A stretch of 64,000 bases of DNA. It comes from Archivesica marissinica (taxonomy: Eukaryota; Mollusca; Bivalvia; Venerida; Vesicomyidae). Below, piece by piece: positions 33,306 through 45,477 of this stretch. Both the position numbers and the translations under genes were made by a program. The stretch spans positions 53,840,496 through 53,904,495 of the forward strand of contig CM026395.1 in assembly GCA_014843695.1 (NCBI GenBank), given 5' to 3'. Position 1 is the first letter of the stretch; each line of letters begins with the position of its first letter. The notes under the pieces are model-generated. The model was not told the DNA's origin, did not search any database, and worked only from the letters and a program-made list of their open reading frames with translations.

Positions 33306-33567
33306 CTTAGCATGTTTTGTTAAAAATGTTTGTATAAAGAGGGTCACTCGCATACCATACATACATTTAAATGTAGTTATTGTATGAAAATTGCCATTTA
33401 TTATAAAAGAAGAACCAAGCTTTAATAATATCACTTGTGTCTAAGTTTGAACAAAATCCAGACAATGTTTTATACAATGCAATAGTCACATGGTTAGAAA
33501 AGTGCAAACCCCGGCCCCAGTAACTCACTGCAAGCCTTAAAATTAAACAAAAGGGGAAGTAACTCAC
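33306..33567. other. Intron-like unique sequence beside the LDLa exon
   Basis: AT-rich, non-repetitive, downstream of the exon donor on the minus strand. No second exon was found here. Confidence 0.5.
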
Positions 33568-33702
33568 ATTGAGAAGCACCTGTGCTTTGAGAGAATGGTG
33601 GGCAACTCTGTTCATCTGACTGGTCAGCACAATCAAATAGTCCGTTACACAACTGCACATCTGACAGGCATAATCGGTCATCACAGATATGAACACATGA
33701 AG
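33568..33702 (-). CDS. LDL-receptor class A module exon (internal exon, partial gene)
   Basis: This 135-bp minus-strand exon encodes one LDLa domain, a calcium-binding extracellular module used in lipoprotein receptors, proteases and other secreted or membrane proteins. Six cysteines appear in order (SCVHIC, DDRLC, LSDVQLC, NGLFDC, ADQSDEQSC), with the hallmark NGxxDCxDxSDExxC, including acidic calcium ligands. Three residues between Cys1 and Cys2 is shorter than the family norm. The exon is preceded by a pyrimidine-rich acceptor (TTATTTGCTTTTTTCAG) and followed by a strong donor (AAT/GTGAGT). Both introns interrupt codons after the first base (phase 1-1), the arrangement typical of shuffled extracellular modules. 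The frame reads on through both splice sites, so a plain ORF call overextends it. Other exons are not visible; the flanking minisatellites would then be intronic. The parent gene cannot be named. Confidence 0.85.
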
Positions 33703-33796
33703 CTGAAAAAAGCAAATAAGAAACATAATCAAATATAGAAAATATGCAAAATTAAATGCAACAGGCAAATTTGATGAATTGATGATGTTCACTGCC

Positions 33797-36700
33797 GAAT
33801 TGGAGATGGACGGATAAATGTGTGGATTTATAGTCAGAATTGGAGATGGACGAATAAATGTGTGGATTTATAGTCAGAATTAGAGATGGACGAATAAATG
33901 TGTGGATTTATAGTCAGAATTAGAGATGGACGAATAAATGTGTGGATGTATAGTCAGAATTAGAGATCGACGAATAAATGTGTGGATGCATAGACAGAAT
34001 TAGAGATGGACAGATAAATGTGTGGATGCATAGACAGAATTAGAGATGGACAGATAAATGTGTGGATTTATAGTCAGAATTAGAGATGGACAGATAAATG
34101 TGTGGATTTATAGTCAGAATTAGAGATGGACAAATAAATGTGTGGATTTATAGTCAGAATTAGAGATGGACAGATAAATGTTTGGATTTATGGTCAGAAT
34201 TAGAGATGGACAGATAAATGTGTGGATGCATAGACAGAATTAGAGATGGACAGATAAATGTGTGGATTTATAGTCAGAATTAGAGATGGACAGATAAATG
34301 TGTGGATGCATAGTCAGAATTAGAGATGGACAGATAAATGTGTGGATGCATAGACAGAATTAGAGATGGACAGATAAATGTTTGGATGCATAGACAGAAT
34401 TAGAGATGGACAGATAAATGTGTGGATGCATAGACAGAATTAGAGATGGACAGATAAATGTGTGGATTTATAGTCAGAATTAGAGATGGACAGATAAATG
34501 TGTGGATGCATAGACAGAATTAGAGATGGACAGATAAATGTTTGGATGCATAGACAGAATTAGAGATGGACAGATAAATGTGTGGATGCATAGACAGAAT
34601 TAGAGATGGACAGATAAATGTGTGGATTTATAGTCAGAATTAGAGATGGACAGATAAATGTGTGGATGCATAGACAGAATTAGAGATGGACAGATAAATG
34701 TGTGGATGCATAGACAGAATTAGAGATGGACAGATAAATGTGTGGATGCATAGTGAGAATTAGAGATGGACAGATAAATGTGTGGATGCATAGACAGAAT
34801 TAGAGATGGACAGATAAATGTGTGGATGCATAGACAGAATTAGAGATGGACAGATAAATGTGTGGATGCATAGTCAGAATTAGAGATGGACAGATAAATG
34901 TGTGGATGCATAGACAGAATTAGAGATGGACAGATAAATGTGTGGATGCATAGACAGAATTAGAGATGGACAGATAAATGTGTGGATTTATAGTCAGAAT
35001 TAGAGATGGACAGATAAATGTGTGGATGCATAGTCAGAATTAGAGATGGACAGATAAATGTGTGGATTTATAGTCAGAATTAGAGATGGACAGATAAATG
35101 TGTGGATGCATAGTCAGACTTAGAGATGGACAGATAAATGTGTGGATGCATAGACAGAATTAGAGATGGACAGATAAATGTGTGGATTTATAGTCAGAAT
35201 TAGAGATGGACAGATAAATGTGTGGATGCATAGTCAGAATTAGAGATGGACAGATAAATGTGTGGATTTATAGTCAGAATTAGAGATGGACGAATAAATG
35301 TGTGGATGCATAGTCAGAATTGGAGATGGACAGATAAATGTGTGGATTTATAGTCAGAATTGGAGATGTACAGATAAATGTGTGGATTTATAGTCAGAAT
35401 TAGAGATGGACAGATAAATGTGTGGATGCATAGACAGAATTAGAGATGGACAGATAAATGTGTGGATGCATAGACAGAATTAGAGATGGACAGATAAATG
35501 TGTGGATGCATAGTCAGAATTAGAGATGGACAGATAAATGTGTGGATTTATAGTCAGAATTGGAGATGTACAGATAAATGTGTGGATTTATAGTCAGAAT
35601 TGGAGATGTACAGATAAATGTGTGGATTTATAGTCAGAATTAGAGATGGACAGATAAATGTGTGGATGCATAGACATAATTAGAGATGGACAGATAAATG
35701 TGTGGATGCATAGACAGAATTAGATATGGACAGATAAATGTGTGGATGCATAGTCAGAATTAGAGATGGACAGATAAATGTGTGGATGCATAGACAGAAT
35801 TAGAGATGGACAGATAAATGTGTGGATGCATAGTCAGAATTAGAGATGGACAGATAAATGTGTGGATGCATAGACAGAATTAGAGATGGACAGATAAATG
35901 TGTGGATGCATAGTCAGAATTAGAGATGGACAGATAAATGTGTGGATTTATAGTCAGAATTGGAGATGGACAGATAAATGTGTGGATTTATAGTCAGAAT
36001 TAGAGATGGACAGATAAATGTGTGGATGCATAGACAGAATTAGAGATGGACAGATAAATGTGTGGATTTATAGTCAGAATTAGAGATGGACAGATAAATG
36101 TGTGGATGCATAGACAGAATTAGAGATGGACAGATAAATGTGTGGATTTATAGTCAGAATTAGAGATGGACAGATAAATGTGTGGATGCATAGACAGAAT
36201 TAGAGATGGACAGATAAATGTGTGGATGCATAAACAGAATTAGAGATGGACAGATAAATGTGTGGATGCATAGTCAGAATTAGAGATGGACAGATAAATG
36301 TGTGGATTTATAGTCAGAATTGGAGATGTACAGATAAATGTGTGGATTTATAGTCAGAATTGGAGATGGACAGATAAATGTGTGGATTTATAGTCAGAAT
36401 TAGAGATGGACAGATAAATGTGTGGATTTATAGTCAGAATTAGAGATGGACAGATAAATGTGTGGATGCATAGACAGAATTAGAGATGGACAGATAAATG
36501 TGTGGATTTATAGTCAGAATTAGAGATGGACAGATAAATGTGTGGATGCATAGACAGAATTAGAGATGGACAGATAAATGTGTGGATGCATAAACAGAAT
36601 TAGAGATGGACAGATAAATGTGTGGATGCATAGTCAGAATTAGAGATGGACAGATAAATGTGTGGATTTATAGTCAGAATTGGAGATGTACAGATAAATG

Positions 36701-37990
36701 TGTGGATTTATAGTCAGAATTGGAGATGTACAGATAAATGTGTGGATTTATAGTCAGAATTAGAGATGGACAGATAAATGTGTGGATGCATAGACATAAT
36801 TAGAGATGGACAGATAAATGTGTGGATGCATAGACAGAATTAGAGATGGACAGATAAATGTGTGGATGCATAGTCAGAATTAGAGATGGACAGATAAATG
36901 TGTGGATGCATAGACAGAATTAGAGATGGACAGATAAATGTGTGGATGCATAGTCAGAATTAGAGATGGACAGATAAATGTGTGGATGCATAGACAGAAT
37001 TAGAGATGGACAGATAAATGTGTGGATGCATAGTCAGAATTAGAGATGGACAGATAAATGTGTGGATTTATAGTCAGAATTGGAGATGGACAGATAAATG
37101 TGTGGATTTATAGTCAGAATTGGAGATGTACAGATAAATGTGTGGATTTATAGTCAGAATTAGAGATGGACAGATAAATGTGTGGATGCATAGACAGAAT
37201 TAGAGATGGACAGATAAATGTGTGGATGCATAGACAGAATTAGAGATGGACAGATAAATGTGTGGATGCATAGACAGAATTAGAGATGGACAGATAAATG
37301 TGTGGATGCATAGACATAATTAGAGATGGACAGATAAATGTGTGGATGCATAGTCAGAATTAGAGATGGACAGATAAATGTGTGGATGCATAGTCAGAAT
37401 TAGAGATGGACAGATAAATGTGTGGATGCATAGACAGAATTAGAGATGGACAGATAAATGTGTGGATGCATAGTCAGAATTAGAGATGGACAGATAAATG
37501 TGTGGATGCATAGTCAGAATTAGAGATGGACAGATAAATGTGTGGATGCATAGACAGAATTAGAGATGGACAGATAAATGTGTGGATGCATAGTCAGAAT
37601 TAGAGATGGACAGATAAATGTGTGGATTTATAGTCAGAATTGGAGATGGACAGATAAATGTGTGGATTTATAGTCAGAATTGGAGATGTACAGATAAATG
37701 TGTGGATTTATAGTCAGAATTAGAGATGGACAGATAAATGTGTGGATGCATAGACAGAATTAGAGATGGACAGATAAATGTGTGGATGCATAGTCAGAAT
37801 TAGAGATGGACAGATAAATGTGTGGATGCATAGTCAGAATTGGAGATGGACAGATAAATGTGTGGATGCATAGTGAGAATTGGAGATGGACAGATAAATG
37901 TGTGGATGCATAGTCAGAATTGGAGATGGACAGATAAATGTGTGGATGCATAGTCAGAATTGGTGATGGACGAATAAATGTGTGGATTTA
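33797..37990. repeat. 40-bp satellite, about 105 copies, strictly in register
   Basis: The unit is GAATTAGAGATGGACAGATA plus AATGTGTGGATGCATAGACA. Main variants are TTTATAGTCA for GCATAGACA, TTGGAGATG for TTAGAGATG, GTACAG for GGACAG and TAGACATAAT. I see no net length change across 4.2 kb. Rare variants recur at fixed distances (1120, 560 and 360 bp), showing block duplications. It begins about 90 bp upstream of the LDLa exon. Confidence 0.97.
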
Positions 37991-38079
37991 AATGTTGATA
38001 AAACAAAGCACTAAAATCGGTTTGAATATCTGAAGCAAGTCGATTTTCATCATTCATTGTATCATTTTGTATCACAGTA

Positions 38080-38195
38080 AAGATAACACAGGCTGTAGCA
38101 GATTGCACAGGGTTACAGGCTGTAGCAGATTGCACAGGGTCACATGCTGTAGCAGATTGCACATGGTCACAGGCTGTAGCAGATTGCAGAAGGTG
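38080..38195. repeat. 27-bp short tandem, 4 copies
   Basis: The unit is CAGGCTGTAGCAGATTGCAC plus AGGGTTA. The last copies degrade. The minus frame gives Q-S-A-T-A-C-D-P-V. Confidence 0.9.
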
Positions 38196-38210
38196 AAACA
38201 GGGATATTAA

Positions 38211-38444
38211 TCCTTAAAATGCTGAATATATTGGAAGGAATGTGCAAACAACATAGATCCAGATCAACCACGGCATAAAACTGCATCTGATCAGGATCTA
38301 TGTTGTTTGCTATTCAGTCAAGCGTTTTAGCTCCACTATCCGAATAACAAATAGCATAGAGCCTGATCAAACAGAATGTTCGACGTACTGTTCCGTCTGA
38401 TCAGGCTCTATGCTGTTTGCAAAAGCAACTTGGTAGGTTAAGGG
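38211..38444 (-). mobile_element. MITE-B, complete copy
   Basis: Between TTAA at 38207-38210 and 38445-38448. The first hairpin has arms GCAAACAACATAGATCC and GGATCTATGTTGTTTGC around CATCTGATCA. The second has AATAGCATAGAGCCTGATCA and TGATCAGGCTCTATGCTGTT. The linker is TTTTAGCTCCACTATCCGAA. The two palindromes differ from one another, so the element could extrude two cruciforms. No ORF. Confidence 0.82.
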
Positions 38445-38619
38445 TTAAAAGATTTCATGGTTATGTTCCAACTAGCATTTCAGAATGGTATTTCAGTTAT
38501 TTATCGGTAGAAGAAAAAACCCAATGAATTCTTTATTATTTGTTTTCTACCACATTTTTTCACTCCACTAATATTGTTTTAATTACTACAGACAGGCACT
38601 CTATAAATAATAGTGTAAG

Positions 38620-39930
38620 TATGTATGGAATACAGGGGAGAAAATGTATGGTATACAAGGGAGAAATGTATGGTATACAAGGGAGAAATGTATGGTATAC
38701 AGGGGAGAAATGTATGGAATACAGGGGAGAAATGTATGGAATACAGGGGAGAAATGTATGGTATACAAAGGAGAAATGTATGGAATACAGGGGAGAAATG
38801 TATGGTACACAAGGGAGAAATGTATGGAATACAGGGGAGAAATGTATGGTATACAAGGGAGAAATGTATGGAATACAGGGGAGAAATGTATGGTATACAG
38901 GGGAGAAATGTATGGAATACAGGGGAGAAATGTATGGTATACAGGGGAGAAATGTATGGAATACAGGGGAGAAATGTATGGAATACAGGGGAGAAATGTA
39001 TGGTATACAAGGGAGAAATGCATGGAATACAGGGGAGAAATGTATGGTATACAGGGGAGCAATGTATGGAATACAGGGGAGAAATGTATGGTATACAAGG
39101 GAGAAATGTATGGTATACAAGGGAGAAATGTATGGTATACAAGGGAGAAATTGTATGGTATACAAGGGAGATAAGTATGGTATACAAGGGAGAAATGTAT
39201 GATATACAAGGGAGAAATGTATGGTATATAAGGGAGAAATTGTATGGTATACAAGGGAGAAATGTATGGTATACAAGGGAGAAATTGTATGGTATACAAG
39301 GGAGAAATGTATGGTATACAAGGGAGAAATTGTATGGTATACAAGGGAGAAATGTATGGTATACAAGGGAGAAATGTATGGAATACAGGGGAGAAATGTA
39401 TGGTATACAAGGGAGAAATGTATGGTATACAAGGGAGAAATTGTATGGTATACAAGGGAGAAATGTATGGTATACAAGGGAGAAATGTATGGTATACAAG
39501 GGAGAAATGTATGGTATACAAGGGAGAAATGTATGGTATACAAGGGAGAAATGTATGGTATACAAGGGAGAAATGTATGGTATACAAGGGAGAAATGTAT
39601 GGTATACAAGGGAGAAATATATGGTATACAAGGGAGAAATGTATGGTATACAAGAGAGAAATGTATGGTATACAAGGGAGAAATGTATGGTATACAAGGG
39701 AGAAAGTTATGGAATACAAGGGAGAAATGTATGGTATACAAGGGAGAAATGTATGGTATACAAGGGAGAAGTATATACAAGGGAGAAATGTATAGTATAC
39801 AAGGGAGAAATGTATGGTATACAAGGGAGAAATGTATGGAATACAAGGGAGAAATTTATGGTATAAAAGGGATATATTGATGGCATACAAGGGAGAAGTT
39901 TATGGTATACAAGGGAGACATTTCTAGCAT
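38620..39930. repeat. 22-bp minisatellite, about 59 copies
   Basis: The unit is GTATGGTATACAAGGGAGAA plus AT. GTATGGAATACAGGGGAGAA variants dominate the first third, and a 23-bp AAATT form occurs in the middle. Because 22 is not a multiple of 3, every frame cycles through the same peptide (Y-G-I-Q-G-R-N-V-W-Y-T-R-E-K-C-M), giving six long overlapping frames, all artefacts. Confidence 0.97.
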
Positions 39931-39944
39931 ACAAAGGACAATCC

Positions 39945-41862
39945 GGGCATATATTACTGATTGAGGTACTCTACAGACACAATCACTAGTGAAGTGGTTA
40001 TCCGGGCATATATATTACTGATTGAGGTACTCTACAGATACAATCACTAGTGAAGGGGCTATCCGGGCATATATTACTGATTGAGGTACTCTACAGATAC
40101 AATCACTAGTGAAGGGACTATACGGGCATATATTACTGATTGAGGTACTCTACAGATACAATCACTAGTGAAGGGACTATACGGGCATATATTACTGATT
40201 GAGGTACTCTACAGATACAATCACTAGTGAAGGGACTATACGGGCATATATTACTGATTGAGGTACTCTACAGATACAATCACTAGTGAAGGGACTATAC
40301 GGGCATATATTACTGATTGAGGTACTCTACAGATACAATAACTAGTGAAGGGACTATACGGGCATATATTACTGATTGAGGTACTCTACAGATACAATCA
40401 CTAGTGAAGGGACTATCCGGTCATATATTACTGATTGAGGTACTCTACAGATACAATCACTAGTGAAGGGACTATCCGGGCATATATTACTGATTGAGGT
40501 ACTCTACAGATACAATCACTAGTGAAGGGACTATCCGGGCATATATTACTGATTGAGGTACTCTACAGATACAATCACTAGTGAAGGGACTATACGGGCA
40601 TATATTACTGATTGAGGTACTCTACAGATACAATCACTAGTGAAGGGACTATCCGGGCATATATTACTGATTGAGGTACTCTACAGATACAATCACTAGT
40701 GAAGGGACTATACGGGCATATATTACTGATTGAGGTACTCTACAGATACAATCACTAGTGAAGGGACTATACAGGCATATATTACTGATTGAGGTACTCT
40801 ACAGATACAATCACTAGTGAAGGGACTATCCGGGCATATATTACTGATTGAGGTACTCTACAGATACAATAACTAGTGAAGGCTATACGGGCATATATTA
40901 CTGATTGAGGTACTCTACAGATACAATCACTAGTGAAGGGACTATCCGGTCATATATTACTGATTGAGGTACTCTACAGATACAATCACTAGTGAAGGGA
41001 CTATCCGGGCATATATTACTGATTGAGGTACTCTACAGATACAATCACTAGTGAAGGGACTATCCGGGCATATATTACTGATTGAGGTACTCTACAGATA
41101 CAATCACTAGTGAAGGGACTATACGGGCATATATTACTGATTGAGGTACTCTACAGATACAATCACTAGTGAAGGGACTATCCGGGCATATATTACTGAT
41201 TGAGGTACTCTACAGATACAATCACTAGTGAAGGGACTATACGGGCATATATTACTGATTGAGGTACTCTACAGATACAATCACTAGTGAAGGGACTATA
41301 CGGGCATATATTACTGATTGAGGTACTCTACAGATACAATCACTAGTGAAGGGACTATCCGGGCATATATTACTGATTGAGGTACTCTACAGATACAATC
41401 ACTAGTGAAGGGACTATACGGGCATATATTACTGATTGAGGTACTCTACAGATACAATAACTAGTGAAGGGACTATACGGGCATATATTACTGATTGAGG
41501 TACTCTACAGATACAATAACTAGTGAAGGGACTATACGGGCATATATTACTGATTGAGGTACTCTACAGATACAATAACTAGTGAAGGGACTATACGGGC
41601 ATATATTACTGATTGAGGTACTCTACAGATACAATCACTAGTGAAGGGACTATACGGGCATATATTACTGATTGAGGTACTCTACAGATACAATCACTAG
41701 TGAAGGGGCGGGCTATCTGGGCATATATTACTGATTGAGGTACTCTACAGATACAATCACTAGTGAAGGGGCTATCTGGGCATATATTACTGATTGAGGT
41801 ACTCTACAGATACAATCACTAGTGAAGGGGCGGGCTATCTGGGCATATATTACTGATTCAGG
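39945..41862. repeat. 59-bp minisatellite, about 33 copies
   Basis: The unit is GGGCATATATTACTGATTGA plus GGTACTCTACAGATACAATC plus ACTAGTGAAGGGACTATAC. Marker variants (CCGGTCAT, AATAACTAG, a 2-bp deletion near 40882) show a nine-monomer block duplicated at a 529-bp offset (40411 and 40940). The right end carries a GGGGCGGGC insertion twice. Confidence 0.96.
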
Positions 41863-41880
41863 TACCGGTACTATACAGTT

Positions 41881-42150
41881 TTACGTTTATCTCTCGTCGT
41901 TACAGGTTGGTTGCCCTGAAGAGGTTAGTCATTTTGGAGGATAGTACAATGATACAGACAAGAGACCCATTCCAGAGATTCATCTGGTTCTTTTATGTTC
42001 ACGGTGTAAAGCACCGAAACAAGGTCTCGGGTTTAAAGTCTCGTCCAAAAGACTAAGATACAAGTCATTTTAGTACAGCATAGCGGGGGATTGAACCTGC
42101 AACCACTTATTAAGTCCAGAATGTAAACCACTTGACCACTGGATCTCTAC
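41881..42150 (-). mobile_element. SINE1 copy, inverted, diverged head
   Basis: The minus-strand tail (TTACGTTTATCTCTCGTCGT at 41881) lies about 20 bp from the end of the 59-bp array. The body has CACGGTGTAAAGCACCG, and the head has GGGGGATTGAACCTGCAACC (B box) and CCACTTGACCACTGGATC (A-box side). The anticodon region differs from the 17311 copy. Confidence 0.83.
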
Positions 42151-42270
42151 AATGAGGCACCAGTCATTTGACATATAATTATATACCGGTATGTATACAT
42201 TCACTGTAAGGTGAGATATGTACATGGGGTGTGATCTGCAATTGGGATGTGATCTCAACAAGATGTTTAA

Positions 42271-42506
42271 CCCATTCAACACCAAGTAACTGACATGGAC
42301 TGGTCCATGATATTTTTAGACCAATAAATTTATAACAAAATTACATTTGGATCAGTTCATTTATCAAAATGGGTAAAAAAAATTCTAAAAATAGTTATAT
42401 TACTTGAAAAAAGTGCAGATCCTGATGAGACGGCTCGTCACAAGCCGGCTCATCTGGATCTACACTTTTTTGTATGCCAATTTAGAGGTCTGTGGTGTTG
42501 AAAGGG
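42271..42506 (-). mobile_element. MITE-C copy, inverted
   Basis: Between TTAA at 42267-42270 and 42507-42510. Ends are CCCATTCAACACCAAGTAAC and GGTCTGTGGTGTTGAAAGGG, with internal palindrome TGAGACGGCTCGTCACAAGC CGGCTCATC. Closest to the 12428 copy in inverted orientation. Confidence 0.87.
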
Positions 42507-42510
42507 TTAA

Positions 42511-43265
42511 GCCTACTGTAAATGGATACATACCAATTTGACATTGTATATGCCTAGATAGAATATATGACGAGGGGTAATTATGGGTTGCATGCCACGT
42601 TTGGAAACTCGACTTTCATAAATAGAAAACAGATCACGTAAATTATCTTTTGATACCCTGTAATTGTTTTGGAATGTAAATCAGTGAGGGGAAGTAAAGT
42701 GGTGATGACACCAGCCTTCTTAGAAGACAGACTTTACCGACTGCAATATACCATTTTGTGTTTAGCAACGTCATCTCCAAATACTGGGGTGAAGTCTTCA
42801 GAATTATATTAATCATTTTATTTCATGCTTTCCAATGAAATATAGAATTTTTTTATCAGAGCAATAAAATGCGTTATGCCACTGGTTGAAACAAACATCC
42901 TGTTTATAAGGCTTAACGGGCTTAAAATTGGAATATTAGCACAGAACTTAACTTGGAGACAGCTGTTAATCTTTGAAATTGGATTATAGACATGCAATAA
43001 CTGATAGGTTGTTTTTTTTCTCGATGACACTGACAGATGGTAAATATCTATACATTTTTTATCGCATTCTCAGCTCCAAATAGTCCAAAAGTTTAATCTG
43101 TGGCCTTTTTTTTGACGATTATCGACAAGATAATAAATAGGGCAATGCTGACTTTGCTCATCCAGCCAGTGAAGGTGGAGTGAACGAGAAGACTTTGTTC
43201 ACGTCACACCCAAAGTTGAACCCTGCTGGTTCTTTCACATGTCCTGTGTAGAACATCGTTCCATG
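42511..43265. other. Unique sequence, no gene recognised
   Basis: Several short frames without domains, and T-rich runs near 43010 and 43110. No exon with convincing splice sites was found. Confidence 0.45.
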
Positions 43266-43272
43266 GGATCTC

Positions 43273-44100
43273 GGTAACAACTTGCCTACTGACCTGCCTA
43301 TAACACTGCAAAATACCATTAACCACTTGCCTACTGACCTGCCTATAACACTGCAATATACCATTAACCACTTGCCCAATTACCTGCCTATAACACTGCA
43401 AAACACCATTAACCACTTGCCTACTGACCTGCCTATAACACTGCAAAATACCATTAACCACTTGCCTACTGACCTACCTATAACACTGCAATATACCATT
43501 AACCACTTGCCCAATTACCTGCCTATAACACTGCAAAATACCATTAACCACTTGCCTACTGACCTGCCTATAACACTGCAAAATACCATTAACCACTTGC
43601 CTACTGACCTACCTATAACACTGCAATATACCATTAACCACTTGCCCAATTACCTGCCTATAACACTGTAAAATACCATTAACCACTTGCCTACTGACCT
43701 GCCTATAACACTGTAAAATACCATTAACAACTTGCCTACTGACCTGCCTATAACACTGTAAAATACCATTAACAACTTGCCTACTGACCTGCCTATAACA
43801 CTGCAAAATACCATTAACCACTTGCCTACTGACCTACCTATAACACTGCAATATACCATTAACCACTTGCCCAATTACCTGCCTATAACACTGTAAAATA
43901 CCATTAACCACTTGCCTACTGACCTGCCTATAACACTGTAAAATACCATTAACAACTTGCCTACTGACCTGCCTATAACACTGTAAAATACCATTAACAA
44001 CTTGCCTACTGACCTGCCAATAACACTGCAAAATACCATTAACCACTTGCCTACTGACCTGCCTATAACACTGTAAAATATCATTGACCTGCCTATAATG
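43273..44100. repeat. 45-bp minisatellite, about 18 copies
   Basis: The unit is CACTTGCCTACTGACCTGCC plus TATAACACTGCAAAATACCA plus TTAAC. Variants are CCCAATTACC for CTACTGACC and CAATATACC for CAAAATACC. The CCCAATTACC marker recurs at 135, 135 and 225 bp, i.e. 3 and 5 monomers, so higher-order blocks exist. The end near 44085 carries truncated units. Confidence 0.96.
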
Positions 44101-44331
44101 CTGCAAAATATCATTAACAACCTAACAGCTGACCAACCTTTAATACTGCAAATACTGTTAACCACTGGGTCATTGACCCACCCCCTAATATAAGAAAACA
44201 CTTGACTAGAGTGAACAGTTATAATAAATTAAAGCCAGAGTCTCATCCACAAGTTTTACATGCCACAACTCAAATTTAATAAGTAAACAACATTTAATGC
44301 ACAGTTAATTCGACCTGCCACCTTTTTGGAC
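44101..44331. other. Unique spacer with decayed 45-bp units
   Basis: Fragments such as CTGACCAACCTTTAATACTG (44131) are diverged 45-bp units; nothing else recognised. Confidence 0.5.
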
Positions 44332-44709
44332 AAGATTTGGATATGAATTTAGCAACAGAACTACCGAACCAGATTTGGATATGAATTTAGCAACAGAACT
44401 ACCGAACCAGATTTGGATATGAATTTAGCAACAGAACTACCGAACCAGATTTGGATATGAATTTAGCAACAGAACTACCGAACCAGATTTGGATATGAAT
44501 TTAGCAACAGAACTACCGAACCAGATTTGGATATGAATTTAGCAACAGAACTACCGAACCAGATTTGGATATGAATTTAGCAACAGAACTACCGAACCAG
44601 ATTTGGATATGAATTTAGCAACAGAACTACCGAACCAGATTTGGATATGAATTTAGCAACAGAACTACCGAACCAGATTTGGATTTGAATTTAGCAACAG
44701 AACTACCGT
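44332..44709. repeat. 38-bp minisatellite, about 10 near-perfect copies
   Basis: The unit is ACCAGATTTGGATATGAATT plus TAGCAACAGAACTACCGA. Only the last copy shows a change (GGATTTGAA). Unrelated to the 38-bp array at 31545. Confidence 0.97.
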
Positions 44710-45477
44710 ATACTTGAATAGACAGCAACATAATAAATAGTTCAGAGTTCAGTTTGTTCACTAACATTGGTCGGGCCCGCGGTATTATCTGCCTGTGTGA
44801 CTAAACCTTTAGAAACCCGGACAAGTGAATCTTTAGCTTGCAAGCTAGGTAAAAATCTGGCCTGCCTCTGTGGAAGAATTTATGGTGATTTCGCCTGAAT
44901 AAAAAATATATTCTGCCTCTTTCTAAGAATGCAGAGACAGTGAGCTTATGATAATAATAATAAAGACTGTATTTAACGAGAAAACTCATTTGACAATTAA
45001 GTCAATATACCATGAGGCCCTCAACAAATTAAAACCTGAAATGGCACAATAAACATGTAAGTAATGACCAATTATACATACATGCATGGGAATTGAGATA
45101 TAAGCTGCTACAAGAACTAACACAAGTATCATTATAATTTATCAGTTTATTAGGTTAACAGTCATTTCTTAGCACCCCAATGAATGGGAGCTTGGGGACA
45201 GCTTGCTAATGAATACTCACACTATACCCCTGCTATCTCCCCCCCCCTGCCCGGTATTGGGCCTGGCTTACAACTGACAAAAAGGATCTGAAGAACCAGC
45301 TGGTTCCCTCTTCAGCAAAATATTGAACTAGTTATCAACAACAGGTGTATTTAAGTACCACAGACAGGGAAATTAAGATAAATTTTGGTGTGCATTCTAA
45401 CCTTGCACCTTTAAACATGCTGCAGATAATAGAAAATGGGGAAGCCAGACAGTTATTAACCCCTGTAATATGGAGTG
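44710..45477. other. Unique sequence, no confident gene
   Basis: A 62-codon minus frame (44801-44989) and two frames near 45340-45530 show no recognisable domain. GATAATAATAATAAAGACTG (44949) resembles a retroelement tail, but no body was identified. Confidence 0.4.

Noticed and set aside
33367..33792. 141-codon minus-strand frame overlapping the LDLa exon
   Set aside because: It is in a different frame from the LDLa motif and reads through intron-like sequence and the splice sites; its composition fits non-coding DNA.
38560..39890. Six frames of up to 429 codons
   Set aside because: A 22-bp unit cycles through all frames; no frame is favoured and there is no gene context.
42070..42285. 71-codon minus-strand frame
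   Set aside because: It spans a SINE1 head and MITE-C flank; a chance frame in element sequence.
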